A stretch of DNA of 64,000 nt, taken from contig JACRCN010000041.1 in assembly GCA_016219005.1 (NCBI GenBank), forward strand, positions 1 to 64,000, read 5' to 3'. This document shows positions 53,091-60,783 of the stretch, piece after piece. The translations under genes were made by a program, and so were the position numbers. The stretch is from Deltaproteobacteria bacterium. GTDB taxonomy: Bacteria > Desulfobacterota > Desulfobacteria > Desulfobacterales > SpSt-501. Under the pieces are notes generated by a model that was not told where the DNA came from, did not search any database, and worked only from the letters and a program-made list of their open reading frames with translations. How positions within the stretch are numbered: the stretch's first letter is position 1; every line of letters begins with the position of its first letter.

Positions 53091-54386
53091 TCAATTTTTT
53101 GCTTCCAGCTTCGAGTGTCCAGCCGACTCATAGAAATACGTCGTGTTGGCATTCGGTATTATCGCCAGCCGCGGCGTGCCGTCGAAGGCCGAAACCCACT
53201 CGGCGACGATCGTTGCCGGGTCCGCCGCCCGCAAGTGGCATTTGCGCAGCACCCCCGGTTCCAGGTCGGAAAACACGGCCACGTTGTAATTGACAAGGGT
53301 TTGTCCGAAGAGATAGGCCTTGTGCGCGCCCATGCGGAAGCCTGTCGATTTGAAATCCCGGATCACCTCCGCCGGTGTGGTGAACTGGGACACGTAGTCG
53401 AAATAAATGTCATCGCCCACCCCTTGGGGGGAGGCCGCCAGGAGCAGAATGTGGCCGCCGGGCTTGACGGCGTGGGAGGCCAGGTTCAGCCCCTTCTGGG
53501 CCTGGTACAGGCAGATGTCCTTGGGATAGCCGCCGCAGGAGGCCACCACGATGTCGAACTTTTCTGCGATGCCGACCCCGTAGACCTTGGCGCACGTCAC
53601 CGCACAGGACTCCAGCACGGCCATGGGCTTTCCGGCCGCCAGGTGCACGGCCTTCTTATCGGCATCGAGGACCAGGTTGACGGCGAAATCGATGCCGACC
53701 ATTTCCCCGGCCTCGTTCAAATCCTCGCGCACGGGGTTGCCCTTGAGACGACCGACCCGGGCGTCGGCTTCGGACATGAGGCTGTGGTTCTTTTCGATCG
53801 TATCGGCCGAGGCACAGCCGATGACCGCTCCTTTGGATCCTCCGGTGAAACCCACGAACTGGTGGGGGTCCACCTGACCGATGACGATCTTGAAGTCGGC
53901 CATGCCGAAGTCCGCATTGATCCGCACGGGTGTTCCCCGGGACGTGAGGCCGTAGTCCATCATCCGGGCGGTTCGGGCATCATGGGCGACCACCCGGCAG
54001 CCCGCAACGATGTCCGGGGGCAGGAGTCTTTGGATGGTCGCCTGATCGGCCGGGGGGTGCAGCCCCCCTCCGATAACGACCGTGACGGCGGGAGCAGGCC
54101 CTGTCTTCCGATTCGAGCGGATCAGTTCGAGCAGCGGGCCGAGCAGCGCCTTGGAAGGGGTCGGGCGCGTTTCATCCGGGATGGCGATGACCACGGTGCC
54201 GGGCTTGCGCCTTTCTATCAGTTTTGCCAAGGAATCGCTGCCGAGTGGTGAATTCAGGGCGGCCTGCAGCGAATCCTCCAGGGACTCGATGACGGGCAGG
54301 TGCAACGGCTGCAGAATCGAAACGTCGGCCTTCTCCGGGATGGGGATCCGTGCTTTTCCTTCGCCGTATTTCAACTCGAAGTCCAT
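53091..54386 (-). CDS. LarA-family nickel-pincer racemase/epimerase
   Basis: 431 residues. LarA proteins racemise 2-hydroxyacids with a covalently bound nickel pincer nucleotide. All key positions are seen at nearly the numbering of Lactobacillus LarA: DETRPTP at 71-77, His110 (GGLHPP), His175 (DPHQF), Lys185 (TGGSKGAV), which would hold the cofactor, and His201 (EKNHSLM). The LarBCE cofactor genes are not in the window. It is the first gene after the sigma-54 promoter at 54431 and precedes the SuyAB-like lyase, so racemisation of the lyase substrate (for example sulfolactate) is a reasonable hypothesis. Confidence 0.88.
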   Translation of the reverse strand: MDFELKYGEGKARIPIPEKADVSILQPLHLPVIESLEDSLQAALNSPLGSDSLAKLIERRKPGTVVIAIPDETRPTPSKALLGPLLELIRSNRKTGPAPAVTVVIGGGLHPPADQATIQRLLPPDIVAGCRVVAHDARTARMMDYGLTSRGTPVRINADFGMADFKIVIGQVDPHQFVGFTGGSKGAVIGCASADTIEKNHSLMSEADARVGRLKGNPVREDLNEAGEMVGIDFAVNLVLDADKKAVHLAAGKPMAVLESCAVTCAKVYGVGIAEKFDIVVASCGGYPKDICLYQAQKGLNLASHAVKPGGHILLLAASPQGVGDDIYFDYVSQFTTPAEVIRDFKSTGFRMGAHKAYLFGQTLVNYNVAVFSDLEPGVLRKCHLRAADPATIVAEWVSAFDGTPRLAIIPNANTTYFYESAGHSKLEAKN

Positions 54387-54430
54387 GGAAGTTCCTGCCA
54401 GAATAGGGTTTTCAGCCGCTTGTCTCCAAT

Positions 54431-54446
54431 TGCAAAGCCATTGCCA
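54431..54446 (-). promoter_or_regulatory. sigma-54 (-24/-12) promoter of the LarA-lyase-AOR-ABC operon
   Basis: The minus strand reads TGGCAATGGCTTTGCA, matching TGGCACRNNNNTTGCW except for A at position 6 and T at 7, with exact spacing. It lies 45 bases before the larA-like start. The next gene on the other side encodes a sigma-54 activator, and an activator palindrome sits 89 bases upstream (centre to centre). Confidence 0.75.
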
Positions 54447-54520
54447 GGTTGGTTAAAAAAATAACCTACTGCTATCATTATAATTAGAAGCCCATTCGGG
54501 CTTTGCTGCCTAAAAGTTGT

Positions 54521-54534
54521 GCCCAATATTGGGC
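54521..54534. promoter_or_regulatory. activator palindrome GCCCAATATTGGGC, copy 1
   Basis: A perfect 14-bp palindrome within a longer block shared with 59380-59417: TTTGCTGCC precedes both copies by ten bases and GCCGAATT follows both by four to five. It is placed to act as an enhancer for the larA-like operon and possibly for the divergent regulator gene, whose start is 93 bases away. Confidence 0.78.
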
Positions 54535-54626
54535 GCAATGCCGAATTTTGCGCTTGATTTTTCGGCAGAATTGGGGTTTCTGTTCGAGAGGCGCTGCGAC
54601 ATCTGCCTGCAACGAAGGAACCCGAT

Positions 54627-56192
54627 ATGCAATGGAACGCCGAAACACGATATAAAATGCTGCTGGAATTCAATAACGCGGTGGTCACCCGGACCAACCG
54701 CGAAGGCCTTTTCCAGGCCCTGGCCAAGGAACTGCGCAAGCACTTTGCCTACGATCGCATGGCCATCAATCTTTACGACGCCAAAGCCCAGTCCATCAGC
54801 TATTTTGCCGCGGCCGACGGCGTCCAGCCCGGAGGCGTCCTGACCCGGGCCAGCCGCCCGCTGGCCGACGGCGCCATCGCCCGGATGGTGGTGCAGTCGC
54901 GCCAGCCGATCATCATCGACGACCTGCGGCGCTACACCGACCTGACGTCCATCGGGGCGCTCGTCCAGGCCGGCCTGAACGCGACCATGGCGTTTCCGCT
55001 GCTCGTCCGCAATCGTATCCTGGGTTCGATTCACTTCTCGTTCCGAGATGCACCGGATCATGTTTCCGAGTTGACGGAGATCCTCACGGAAGCCTCCCGG
55101 CAGGTGGCCATCGCCGTCGACAACATGCTGGCCTACACCGAGCTGGAAAAGCTGAACAAGAACCTGGAGCGCGAGAAGGAGTTCCTGCTGCGGAGCAGCG
55201 ACCATTATCAGCGGCACGAGTTCCTCTACCAATCGCCGGCCATGACCAAGATCATGCGGCTGGTCGAAAGTGCAGCCGACACGGACGCGACGATCCTGAT
55301 CACCGGCGAGACCGGGACGGGCAAGGACTACCTGGCGCGCTGCATCCACAACCTGAGCTCCCGGCGAAACCATCTGTTCGTGAAAACCAACTGCCCGGCG
55401 CTGGCCTCTTCACTCTTTGAAAGCGAGCTCTTCGGCCATGCCAAGGGCGCCTTCACAGGCGCGAGCGACCGGCGCATCGGGCGCTTCGAGCTGGCGCACG
55501 GCGGGACCATCTTCCTGGACGAAATCGCCGAGCTTCCGATCCAGCTCCAGGCCAAACTGCTGCATATCCTCCAGGACAACCAGTTCGAGCGTGTCGGCGA
55601 CAGCCGTTCCATTCAGATCGACTGCCGGGTGATTGCCGCCACCAACAAGAACCTCGAAGAAGGCATCCGGGCCGGGACATTCCGCCAGGACCTCTACTAT
55701 CGGCTGAACATCGTGTCGATCCATGTGCCGCCGCTGAGAAGCAGAAAGGATGACATCCGGCTGCTGATGGAAAAGCTCACCTCCATGGAGGCCAGGGAGA
55801 TGAACCGGCCGGAGCCGCTTTACTCCGACCGGGCGCTGGACCGGTTGTGCGAGTACGCCTGGCCGGGCAATGTGCGGGAGTTGAAGAACCTGGTCAAACG
55901 GATGATCATCCTGCGTCCGGGGGATGAGATTTCTGCCGATGATGTGGATAAAATTCTCGAATCGGCGCTGCCCCAGGGCCAAGGCATGGACGAAAACCTC
56001 CTCAGCCTCCGGGACTCCGAGAGACAACACATCGTCAAGACACTGGCCCGAACACGGGGGGCCATTGGCGGGTCGAACGGCGCCGCACGCCTGCTGGGCC
56101 TGCCGCGTTCCACCCTCCAGTATCGGATTAAAAAACTCGGTATCCAGCCGAGAGACTACCTCGAAAGAGATCCCGTCCGCAGCAGCAACTGA
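54627..56192 (+). CDS. sigma-54-dependent activator with N-terminal GAF domain
   Basis: 521 residues from the ATG at 54627 (GAAGGA). A GAF domain covers about residues 10-165 (ELRKHFAYDRMAINLYD, AFPLLVRNRILGSIHFS), followed by a short coiled linker (ELEKLNKNLEREKEFL). The AAA+ domain has Walker A GETGTGKD, GAFTGA and Walker B IFLDEIAELP. The C-terminus is a Fis-type helix-turn-helix (NGAARLLGLPRSTLQYRIKK). It lies between two operons, each with a -24/-12 promoter and the same upstream palindrome, and is the obvious activator of both. The GAF ligand is unknown. Confidence 0.93.
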   Translation: MQWNAETRYKMLLEFNNAVVTRTNREGLFQALAKELRKHFAYDRMAINLYDAKAQSISYFAAADGVQPGGVLTRASRPLADGAIARMVVQSRQPIIIDDLRRYTDLTSIGALVQAGLNATMAFPLLVRNRILGSIHFSFRDAPDHVSELTEILTEASRQVAIAVDNMLAYTELEKLNKNLEREKEFLLRSSDHYQRHEFLYQSPAMTKIMRLVESAADTDATILITGETGTGKDYLARCIHNLSSRRNHLFVKTNCPALASSLFESELFGHAKGAFTGASDRRIGRFELAHGGTIFLDEIAELPIQLQAKLLHILQDNQFERVGDSRSIQIDCRVIAATNKNLEEGIRAGTFRQDLYYRLNIVSIHVPPLRSRKDDIRLLMEKLTSMEAREMNRPEPLYSDRALDRLCEYAWPGNVRELKNLVKRMIILRPGDEISADDVDKILESALPQGQGMDENLLSLRDSERQHIVKTLARTRGAIGGSNGAARLLGLPRSTLQYRIKKLGIQPRDYLERDPVRSSN

Positions 56193-56206
56193 ACCCACCG
56201 ATAAAC

Positions 56207-57715
56207 TCAGGAGTCGCTCTCCTCAAGTTCCACCTGCTTGACCTTGGCCTGTCGCCGCAGCCAGATGCCGCTCGCGACCGACAGGAGGGTGAGCAGGATG
56301 AAGGCCGCCGAGATCGGGCGGGTGAAGAAGATGAGGGGTGAGCCCTTGGACATGACCAGCGACTGCATGTACGAGGTCTCCATCAGCTTGGCCAGCACCG
56401 TGGCCAGCACCATAGGTGCCACGGGAAACTCGAATTTGCGCATGAGGTAGCCGATCACGCCGAACAGCAGGCTGATCCACAGGTCGAAGAAGGAATGGCG
56501 CAGGCTGTAAGCCCCGATTAGGGTGCAGACCGCGATGATGGGTCCGAGGATGGGGAACGGGATCAAGGCCATGCGCGCCCAGAGACCCACGAGCGGGAGA
56601 TTTAGAACCAGCAGCATCACATTGCCGATGTACATGCTGGCGATGATCGTCCACAAGAGCGCGGGCTGCTCCTGCATCAGGCGTGGGCCGGGCTGCAGGC
56701 CATACATCAGAAACCCGCCGAGCAGCACGGCCAGCGCCGGGCCCGAGGGAATGCCAAAGGCGAGCAGGGGCACGAACCCGCCGCTTGCCGTGGCATTGTT
56801 CGAGCCCTCGACGGCGGCGACGGCATCAATGGCCCCATGCCCGAATTTCTCGGGGTGCTTGGAAAAGCGTTTCTCGAGGTCGTACACCATGAAGGAGGTG
56901 ACCGCGGGACTGCAGCCCGGGATTAAGCCGGCCAGAAACCCGATGACCCCGGACCGGATCGTGGCGGCCCAGGTGTCCTTGATGTCCTGCCAGGTGGGCA
57001 GCCACTCGATGCGTTTGGCCTCCAGGATGCACTTGGTTTCTTTTTCGGCATTGACCAGGATTTCACTGATGGCGAAAAGCCCCATGATGATGGGCACGAA
57101 ATCGATGCCGGCCATGAGTTCCATGGATCCGAAGGTCAGTCGCGTCACCCCGGTGAGAGGGTCCAGGCCGATCACGGCGGTCAGCAGCCCCACCAGGGCG
57201 GATAGGAGCCCTTTGCCCAGGTCGCGGCCGGAAAGGCTGACCACCAGGCTCACGCCCAGGAAGGTCAGGGCGAAATATTCCGGCGGCCCGAAAGCCAGGG
57301 CCGTCCGGGCGAGCACCGGCGCGAAAAACGTGAGCCCGATCACGCCCATGGTGCCGGCCGCAAACGAGGCGATGGCGGAAATCCCCAGGGCCGGCCCGCC
57401 GCGGCCCTGAAGGTTGAGCTGGTAGCCTTCCATGGCCGTGGGCACCGAGGAGGCTTCACCGGGGATGTTGACGAGGACGGAGGTGGTCGAGCCGCCGTAC
57501 ATGGCCCCGTAGTAGATGGCCGCCATCATGATGATGGCCGGCGCCGGATCCAGGTGAGAGGCCAGCGGCAGCAGCATGGCAATAGCCGCGGTGGGTCCCA
57601 GCCCGGGCAGCACGCCCACCAAGGTCCCGGCAATGCTTCCGATCAGGGCAAACATCAGGTTGTAGGGACTGATGGCCGCCGCAAATCCGCCCATCAGGGA
57701 AGACCACGCTTCCAT
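56207..57715 (-). CDS. tctA: TTT large membrane subunit TctA (system 3)
   Basis: 502 residues, about 11-12 membrane segments. GVLPGLGPTAAIAMLLP and YYGAMYGGSTTSVLVN are the TctA signatures; a second glycine motif FLAGLIPGCSPAVTSF lies near residue 265. It is much closer to the TctA at 22276 than to the one at 29250. Last gene of the tctC-tctB-tctA operon; converges with the regulator gene only 15 bases away. Confidence 0.93.
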   Translation of the reverse strand: MEAWSSLMGGFAAAISPYNLMFALIGSIAGTLVGVLPGLGPTAAIAMLLPLASHLDPAPAIIMMAAIYYGAMYGGSTTSVLVNIPGEASSVPTAMEGYQLNLQGRGGPALGISAIASFAAGTMGVIGLTFFAPVLARTALAFGPPEYFALTFLGVSLVVSLSGRDLGKGLLSALVGLLTAVIGLDPLTGVTRLTFGSMELMAGIDFVPIIMGLFAISEILVNAEKETKCILEAKRIEWLPTWQDIKDTWAATIRSGVIGFLAGLIPGCSPAVTSFMVYDLEKRFSKHPEKFGHGAIDAVAAVEGSNNATASGGFVPLLAFGIPSGPALAVLLGGFLMYGLQPGPRLMQEQPALLWTIIASMYIGNVMLLVLNLPLVGLWARMALIPFPILGPIIAVCTLIGAYSLRHSFFDLWISLLFGVIGYLMRKFEFPVAPMVLATVLAKLMETSYMQSLVMSKGSPLIFFTRPISAAFILLTLLSVASGIWLRRQAKVKQVELEESDS

Positions 57716-57774
57716 TCGTCACACCTTTCCGTGCAGAAAACCAGGCACGCCCCTGCCAGCAGGCCGTGCCCTGT

Positions 57775-58251
57775 TTATGAAAGAAACGCGAGCGGCCCCA
57801 GGGGCAGGGTCAGATCCAACAACCAGATGAAAACGACGTAAACAAAGGCAGCGACACCCAACGCCCAGGCCACGGCCACTATGGGGCTGTACCGGCCAAA
57901 GTACCAGATGAACCCCGCGACGAAGAAAAAGGTGCAGATGAGAAACCCCAGCGGATTGGAGAGCCCCACGTAAAGGACCAGGGCGGCCAGGGCGATGCCC
58001 CAGAACTTCCATCCCCGGCGGTCCGGCCAGCCAATCGCCTTGTTTGCCCCGGTTCTGGCAATCAGCGCGTGAACGGCGAGCCCCGCCCCGCCGATGAAAA
58101 GCAATACTCCCAGGAGGAGCGGGAAGTTGCGGGGGTGCAAATGCCCGCCGGCACCTTCATCGATAGTGGTCGAGGCCCAGGCCGCCGCAAGGCCCAGCAG
58201 GGCCAGGAAGGCCCCGCAGGCGATGTCGCCGGATCGTTGGGTCTTCAGCAC
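57775..58251 (-). CDS. tctB: TTT small membrane subunit TctB (system 3)
   Basis: 158 residues from a GTG behind GGGGGC. Four hydrophobic segments; HPRNFPLLLGVLLFIGGAGLA is the conserved stretch after the first. Fifteen bases downstream of tctC. Resembles the TctB at 23794, including the GDIA start and the GWPDRRG-like loop (KWPDGVG there). Confidence 0.87.
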   Translation of the reverse strand: MLKTQRSGDIACGAFLALLGLAAAWASTTIDEGAGGHLHPRNFPLLLGVLLFIGGAGLAVHALIARTGANKAIGWPDRRGWKFWGIALAALVLYVGLSNPLGFLICTFFFVAGFIWYFGRYSPIVAVAWALGVAAFVYVVFIWLLDLTLPLGPLAFLS

Positions 58252-58266
58252 GGTACAGCCCCCGCT

Positions 58267-59226
58267 CTATTTCTTGATGTCCTTGACGATGTCCTTGTAG
58301 ATCCCCGTCATCTTCTCGATGTAGGCCCTGCTCGCCTGGCTGCCGAGCGCCAAGGGGACGAAGCCCTCTTTTTTCATCTGCTCCTGAATGGCGGGGTCCT
58401 TGGCGATCTGCAGGAAAGCCGCCTCGAGCTTTTTCACGATATAATCGGGTGTTTTGGGGGGCAGACCGATGCCGCGGTCAATGGATTCGACGATGTCGAT
58501 GCCCGACTCCTTGAAGGTGGGGGTTTCCGGAAACCCGAAAAACCTGTTTTCATCGGCCACGGCCAGCACTCGGATGTCGCCCGAGTACTTCACCAGGTCG
58601 TCGGAATTGCCGAAGACGGCGTTGACATGCCCGCCCAGGAAGGCCGTAATCTGGGGCGCGGCGCCCGTGAAGGGCACGTAGTTGAACTTGGTACCGGTCA
58701 TCTTCTGAAACCGCAGCGTGGCCACGTGATGCCCGGAGAACGTGCCGGAGCCGCCGATGCTGATGTCGCTTGGCTTGACCTTGGCCGCCGCGATAAATTC
58801 CTGGATGGTCTTGTAGGGGCTGGTTTTCAGGACGGCGAGGGCGAGCGGCGTGCGCTGGAACAGGGCCACGGGAATGATCTGATCGGTAGTGTAACCGGTT
58901 TGCTGCTGCATGGGCTGCAGAATGATGTGGGGGATGTTGATCCCGGCCATCAGGTAACCGTCCGGCTGGGAACGGACCAACTCACTCCAGCCCAGGGCGC
59001 CGCCGCCGCCGACTTTGTAGTCGACGATGACCTTCTGCCCGAGGCTTTTTTCCAGGAAAGGCTGTTGCCTGCGGGCTTCGCGGTCAGACTGCCCGCCGGG
59101 GTCGAAGGTGACCAGGTAGGTGACGGACTTGGTCGGATAGGGCTTTTCCTGCGCAAGCCCATACCCGGTGAGCAGAGCCAGGCTGACACAAACAATGATG
59201 AACAACGACCATTTTGAGCGGCACAT
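58267..59226 (-). CDS. tctC: TTT substrate-binding protein TctC (system 3)
   Basis: 319 residues behind GGGAGGGG. Signal peptide MCRSKWSLFIIVCVSLALLT, cleaved near GLA-QE. Bug-family features: FDPGGQSDREARRQQ in the binding loop, YKVGGGGALGW, GGSGTFSGHH and FLGGHVNAVFGNSDD. First gene of the operon under the -24/-12 promoter at 59310. TTT importers serve sulfolactate uptake in some marine bacteria, which fits the neighbouring SuyAB-like lyase, but the ligand is not proven. Confidence 0.91.
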   Translation of the reverse strand: MCRSKWSLFIIVCVSLALLTGYGLAQEKPYPTKSVTYLVTFDPGGQSDREARRQQPFLEKSLGQKVIVDYKVGGGGALGWSELVRSQPDGYLMAGINIPHIILQPMQQQTGYTTDQIIPVALFQRTPLALAVLKTSPYKTIQEFIAAAKVKPSDISIGGSGTFSGHHVATLRFQKMTGTKFNYVPFTGAAPQITAFLGGHVNAVFGNSDDLVKYSGDIRVLAVADENRFFGFPETPTFKESGIDIVESIDRGIGLPPKTPDYIVKKLEAAFLQIAKDPAIQEQMKKEGFVPLALGSQASRAYIEKMTGIYKDIVKDIKK

Positions 59227-59309
59227 GTTTTCCCCTCCCTTGGTTTTGAAGATTTGCGAAGACCTCGGTCATCCCGCAGCAAGGCGTTCCCGGTGCGATC
59301 AGTTCAGAA

Positions 59310-59325
59310 AGCAAAATAACTGCCA
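59310..59325 (-). promoter_or_regulatory. sigma-54 (-24/-12) promoter of the third tctCBA operon
   Basis: The minus strand reads TGGCAGTTATTTTGCT, matching TGGCACRNNNNTTGCW except at positions 6 and 7, with exact spacing. It lies 84 bases before the tctC start. The activator palindrome is 88 bases upstream centre to centre, practically the same as at the larA-like operon. Confidence 0.75.
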
Positions 59326-59398
59326 AACCCGTTATAAATATAACTATGAGTAATTATGATAAAAAAGGCGACCAAGATGTTTGCTGCCGAAAAATGAT

Positions 59399-59412
59399 GC
59401 CCAATATTGGGC
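59399..59412. promoter_or_regulatory. activator palindrome GCCCAATATTGGGC, copy 2
   Basis: Identical to the palindrome at 54521-54534 and set in the same flanking block (TTTGCTGCC at 59380-59388, GCCGAATT after it). Positioned as enhancer for tctCBA. The sequence between it and the promoter is AT-rich, as expected for an IHF-bent region. Confidence 0.78.
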
Positions 59413-59456
59413 GTCGCGCCGAATTCCCAGCCACCTGGAGACCCGGCCCGCGTCCT

Positions 59457-59690
59457 TCAGCCGCCGCCGACGGGAGGGAATATCCCCACCCGTTCGCCGC
59501 CCTGCAGCGTGGAGGAAAGATCGGCCTGGGCCCCGTCGATGAAAATCAGCTTGGCTTTTTCCTCCGGGACATTGAGCTTTTCAAGAAGGGCCCGCATGGT
59601 CGTGCCGGGTGCGATGGGATACTCCTCCCCCTCAGGCGGCGTGAACATCTGCAGGGAGGCGTAAAGCTTGAGGTGGATGTGAGAAATCAT
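59457..59690 (-). CDS. MoaD/ThiS-family small protein ending in Gly-Gly (second)
   Basis: 77 residues from the ATG at 59690. Strand pair MISHIHLKLYASLQMF, helix region APGTTMRALLEKLNVPEE, and the C-terminus GERVGIFPPVGGG with the Gly-Gly tail. It is clearly related to the MoaD-like protein beside AOR (IPPIGGG there). It lies 45 bases upstream of the activator palindrome of tctCBA, on the same strand, as a separate small unit. Probably a sulfur carrier for a Mo/W cofactor; a second AOR is not in the window. Confidence 0.78.
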   Translation of the reverse strand: MISHIHLKLYASLQMFTPPEGEEYPIAPGTTMRALLEKLNVPEEKAKLIFIDGAQADLSSTLQGGERVGIFPPVGGG

Positions 59691-59944
59691 CTTTTTTCCA
59701 GCCGCCTTGCCGGGGCGTTGGTAGATGGGGTGCTGCTTTCCCGAAGCCGGGCAAGGAGCATCGTATAGAGGTAAGGGCACAAGCTTGCTTTTATTTTTAA
59801 AGAAAGGTTAGAAGCGTTGCGGAAAAAAGTCAAGGGCCGGTAATCGATGTTGCGCCACAGGGGCAAAGCACACTTCTCGACAGAAAAGAGGATGCAGACA
59901 CGAAACCACTGCAGAGAGGACCAGCGGCGGAAATCCGGTTAGAC

Positions 59945-60081
59945 GCTATCTCAAAAATGCATCTGACAGCGCGCTGGCGGCGTGGCCCGCCTCTGAAAAA
60001 TGCTCACCACCTGACGCGGCTTGCGCTTTTCATCGGCGTGCGTCTTGCCCTCGGCTTATGATCTGCTATTTTTGGGATGGC
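59945..60081. repeat. imperfect inverted-repeat element in a gene-free stretch
   Basis: GCTATCTCAAAAAT (59945-59958) and the inverse of 60068-60081 (GCCATCCCAAAAAT) match at 12 of 14 positions. The interior is GC-rich and palindromic (GCGCGCTGGCGGCG, GGCGTGCGTC). The size and structure suggest a small non-autonomous repeat. It fills most of the 59691-60099 stretch, where I see no gene. Confidence 0.5.
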
Positions 60082-60099
60082 TTCCAGTTTGCCGGTCGT

Positions 60100-60768
60100 C
60101 TACAGGTTTTGCAGGACTCGCCGGCAGGTGGAGCGCAGGTGTTCCTCCATTGCTTCTCTTGCACCTTTAATGGATCGACGTTTAATCATTTCAAACAAGG
60201 CCTCATGCTCCCGTTGAGCCTCGTCTTTTCTCCCGACGGTTCGCAGCGACAAGCCCCCGGCGACATCGCAAAGGTCCCGCACCTGCTGGATGGCTTTCAA
60301 AAGAAACGAGTTGCCGCAGAACTCTGCCAATCGTAGATGAAAAAGCCGGTCGGCCATGATGGAGCGCATCTGTTCGGTGCCGGTATTGGTCTTTCTCCGC
60401 TCCAATAATATTTGTTCAAGTTCTTCGATTCCTTCCAAGGTTATTTTCGGAACCAACCGGCTGACCACGCCTACTTCCAGAACCTCCCGGTAATCGTAGA
60501 GACTGCAAACATCTTCTTCCGTGAGCCGCCGTATTCTGAATCCTCTCCTGGGCTCATGCACCAGGAGACCTCGGGAGGCCAGGTCTATAAGCGCCTCGCG
60601 CACCGGGGTTTTCGAAACACCCAACGTTTTTGCTATGGCAACGTCAGAGTAAAGGTTCTCCGGCTTGAGTTTACGGTCAAATATGGCTTTCTTGATGCTC
60701 TGAACCGCCAGTTCCTTGAGAGAAACCGGTTCCTGCCCGAGTTCGATCTGCAGCGTGCGATCCGACAT
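60100..60768 (-). CDS. GntR-family regulator with FCD domain
   Basis: 222 residues. Winged helix YSDVAIAKTLGVSKTPVREALIDL and LLVHEPRRGFRIRRL, then an FCD domain with DYREVLE, ADRLFHLRLAEFCGN and REHEALFEMI supplying probable metal His residues. It lies 15 bases downstream of an aldolase gene on the same strand and probably responds to the acid that this set degrades. Last gene of the unit. Confidence 0.88.
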   Translation of the reverse strand: MSDRTLQIELGQEPVSLKELAVQSIKKAIFDRKLKPENLYSDVAIAKTLGVSKTPVREALIDLASRGLLVHEPRRGFRIRRLTEEDVCSLYDYREVLEVGVVSRLVPKITLEGIEELEQILLERRKTNTGTEQMRSIMADRLFHLRLAEFCGNSFLLKAIQQVRDLCDVAGGLSLRTVGRKDEAQREHEALFEMIKRRSIKGAREAMEEHLRSTCRRVLQNL

Positions 60769-60783
60769 GGGTCTTCCTTCTTT

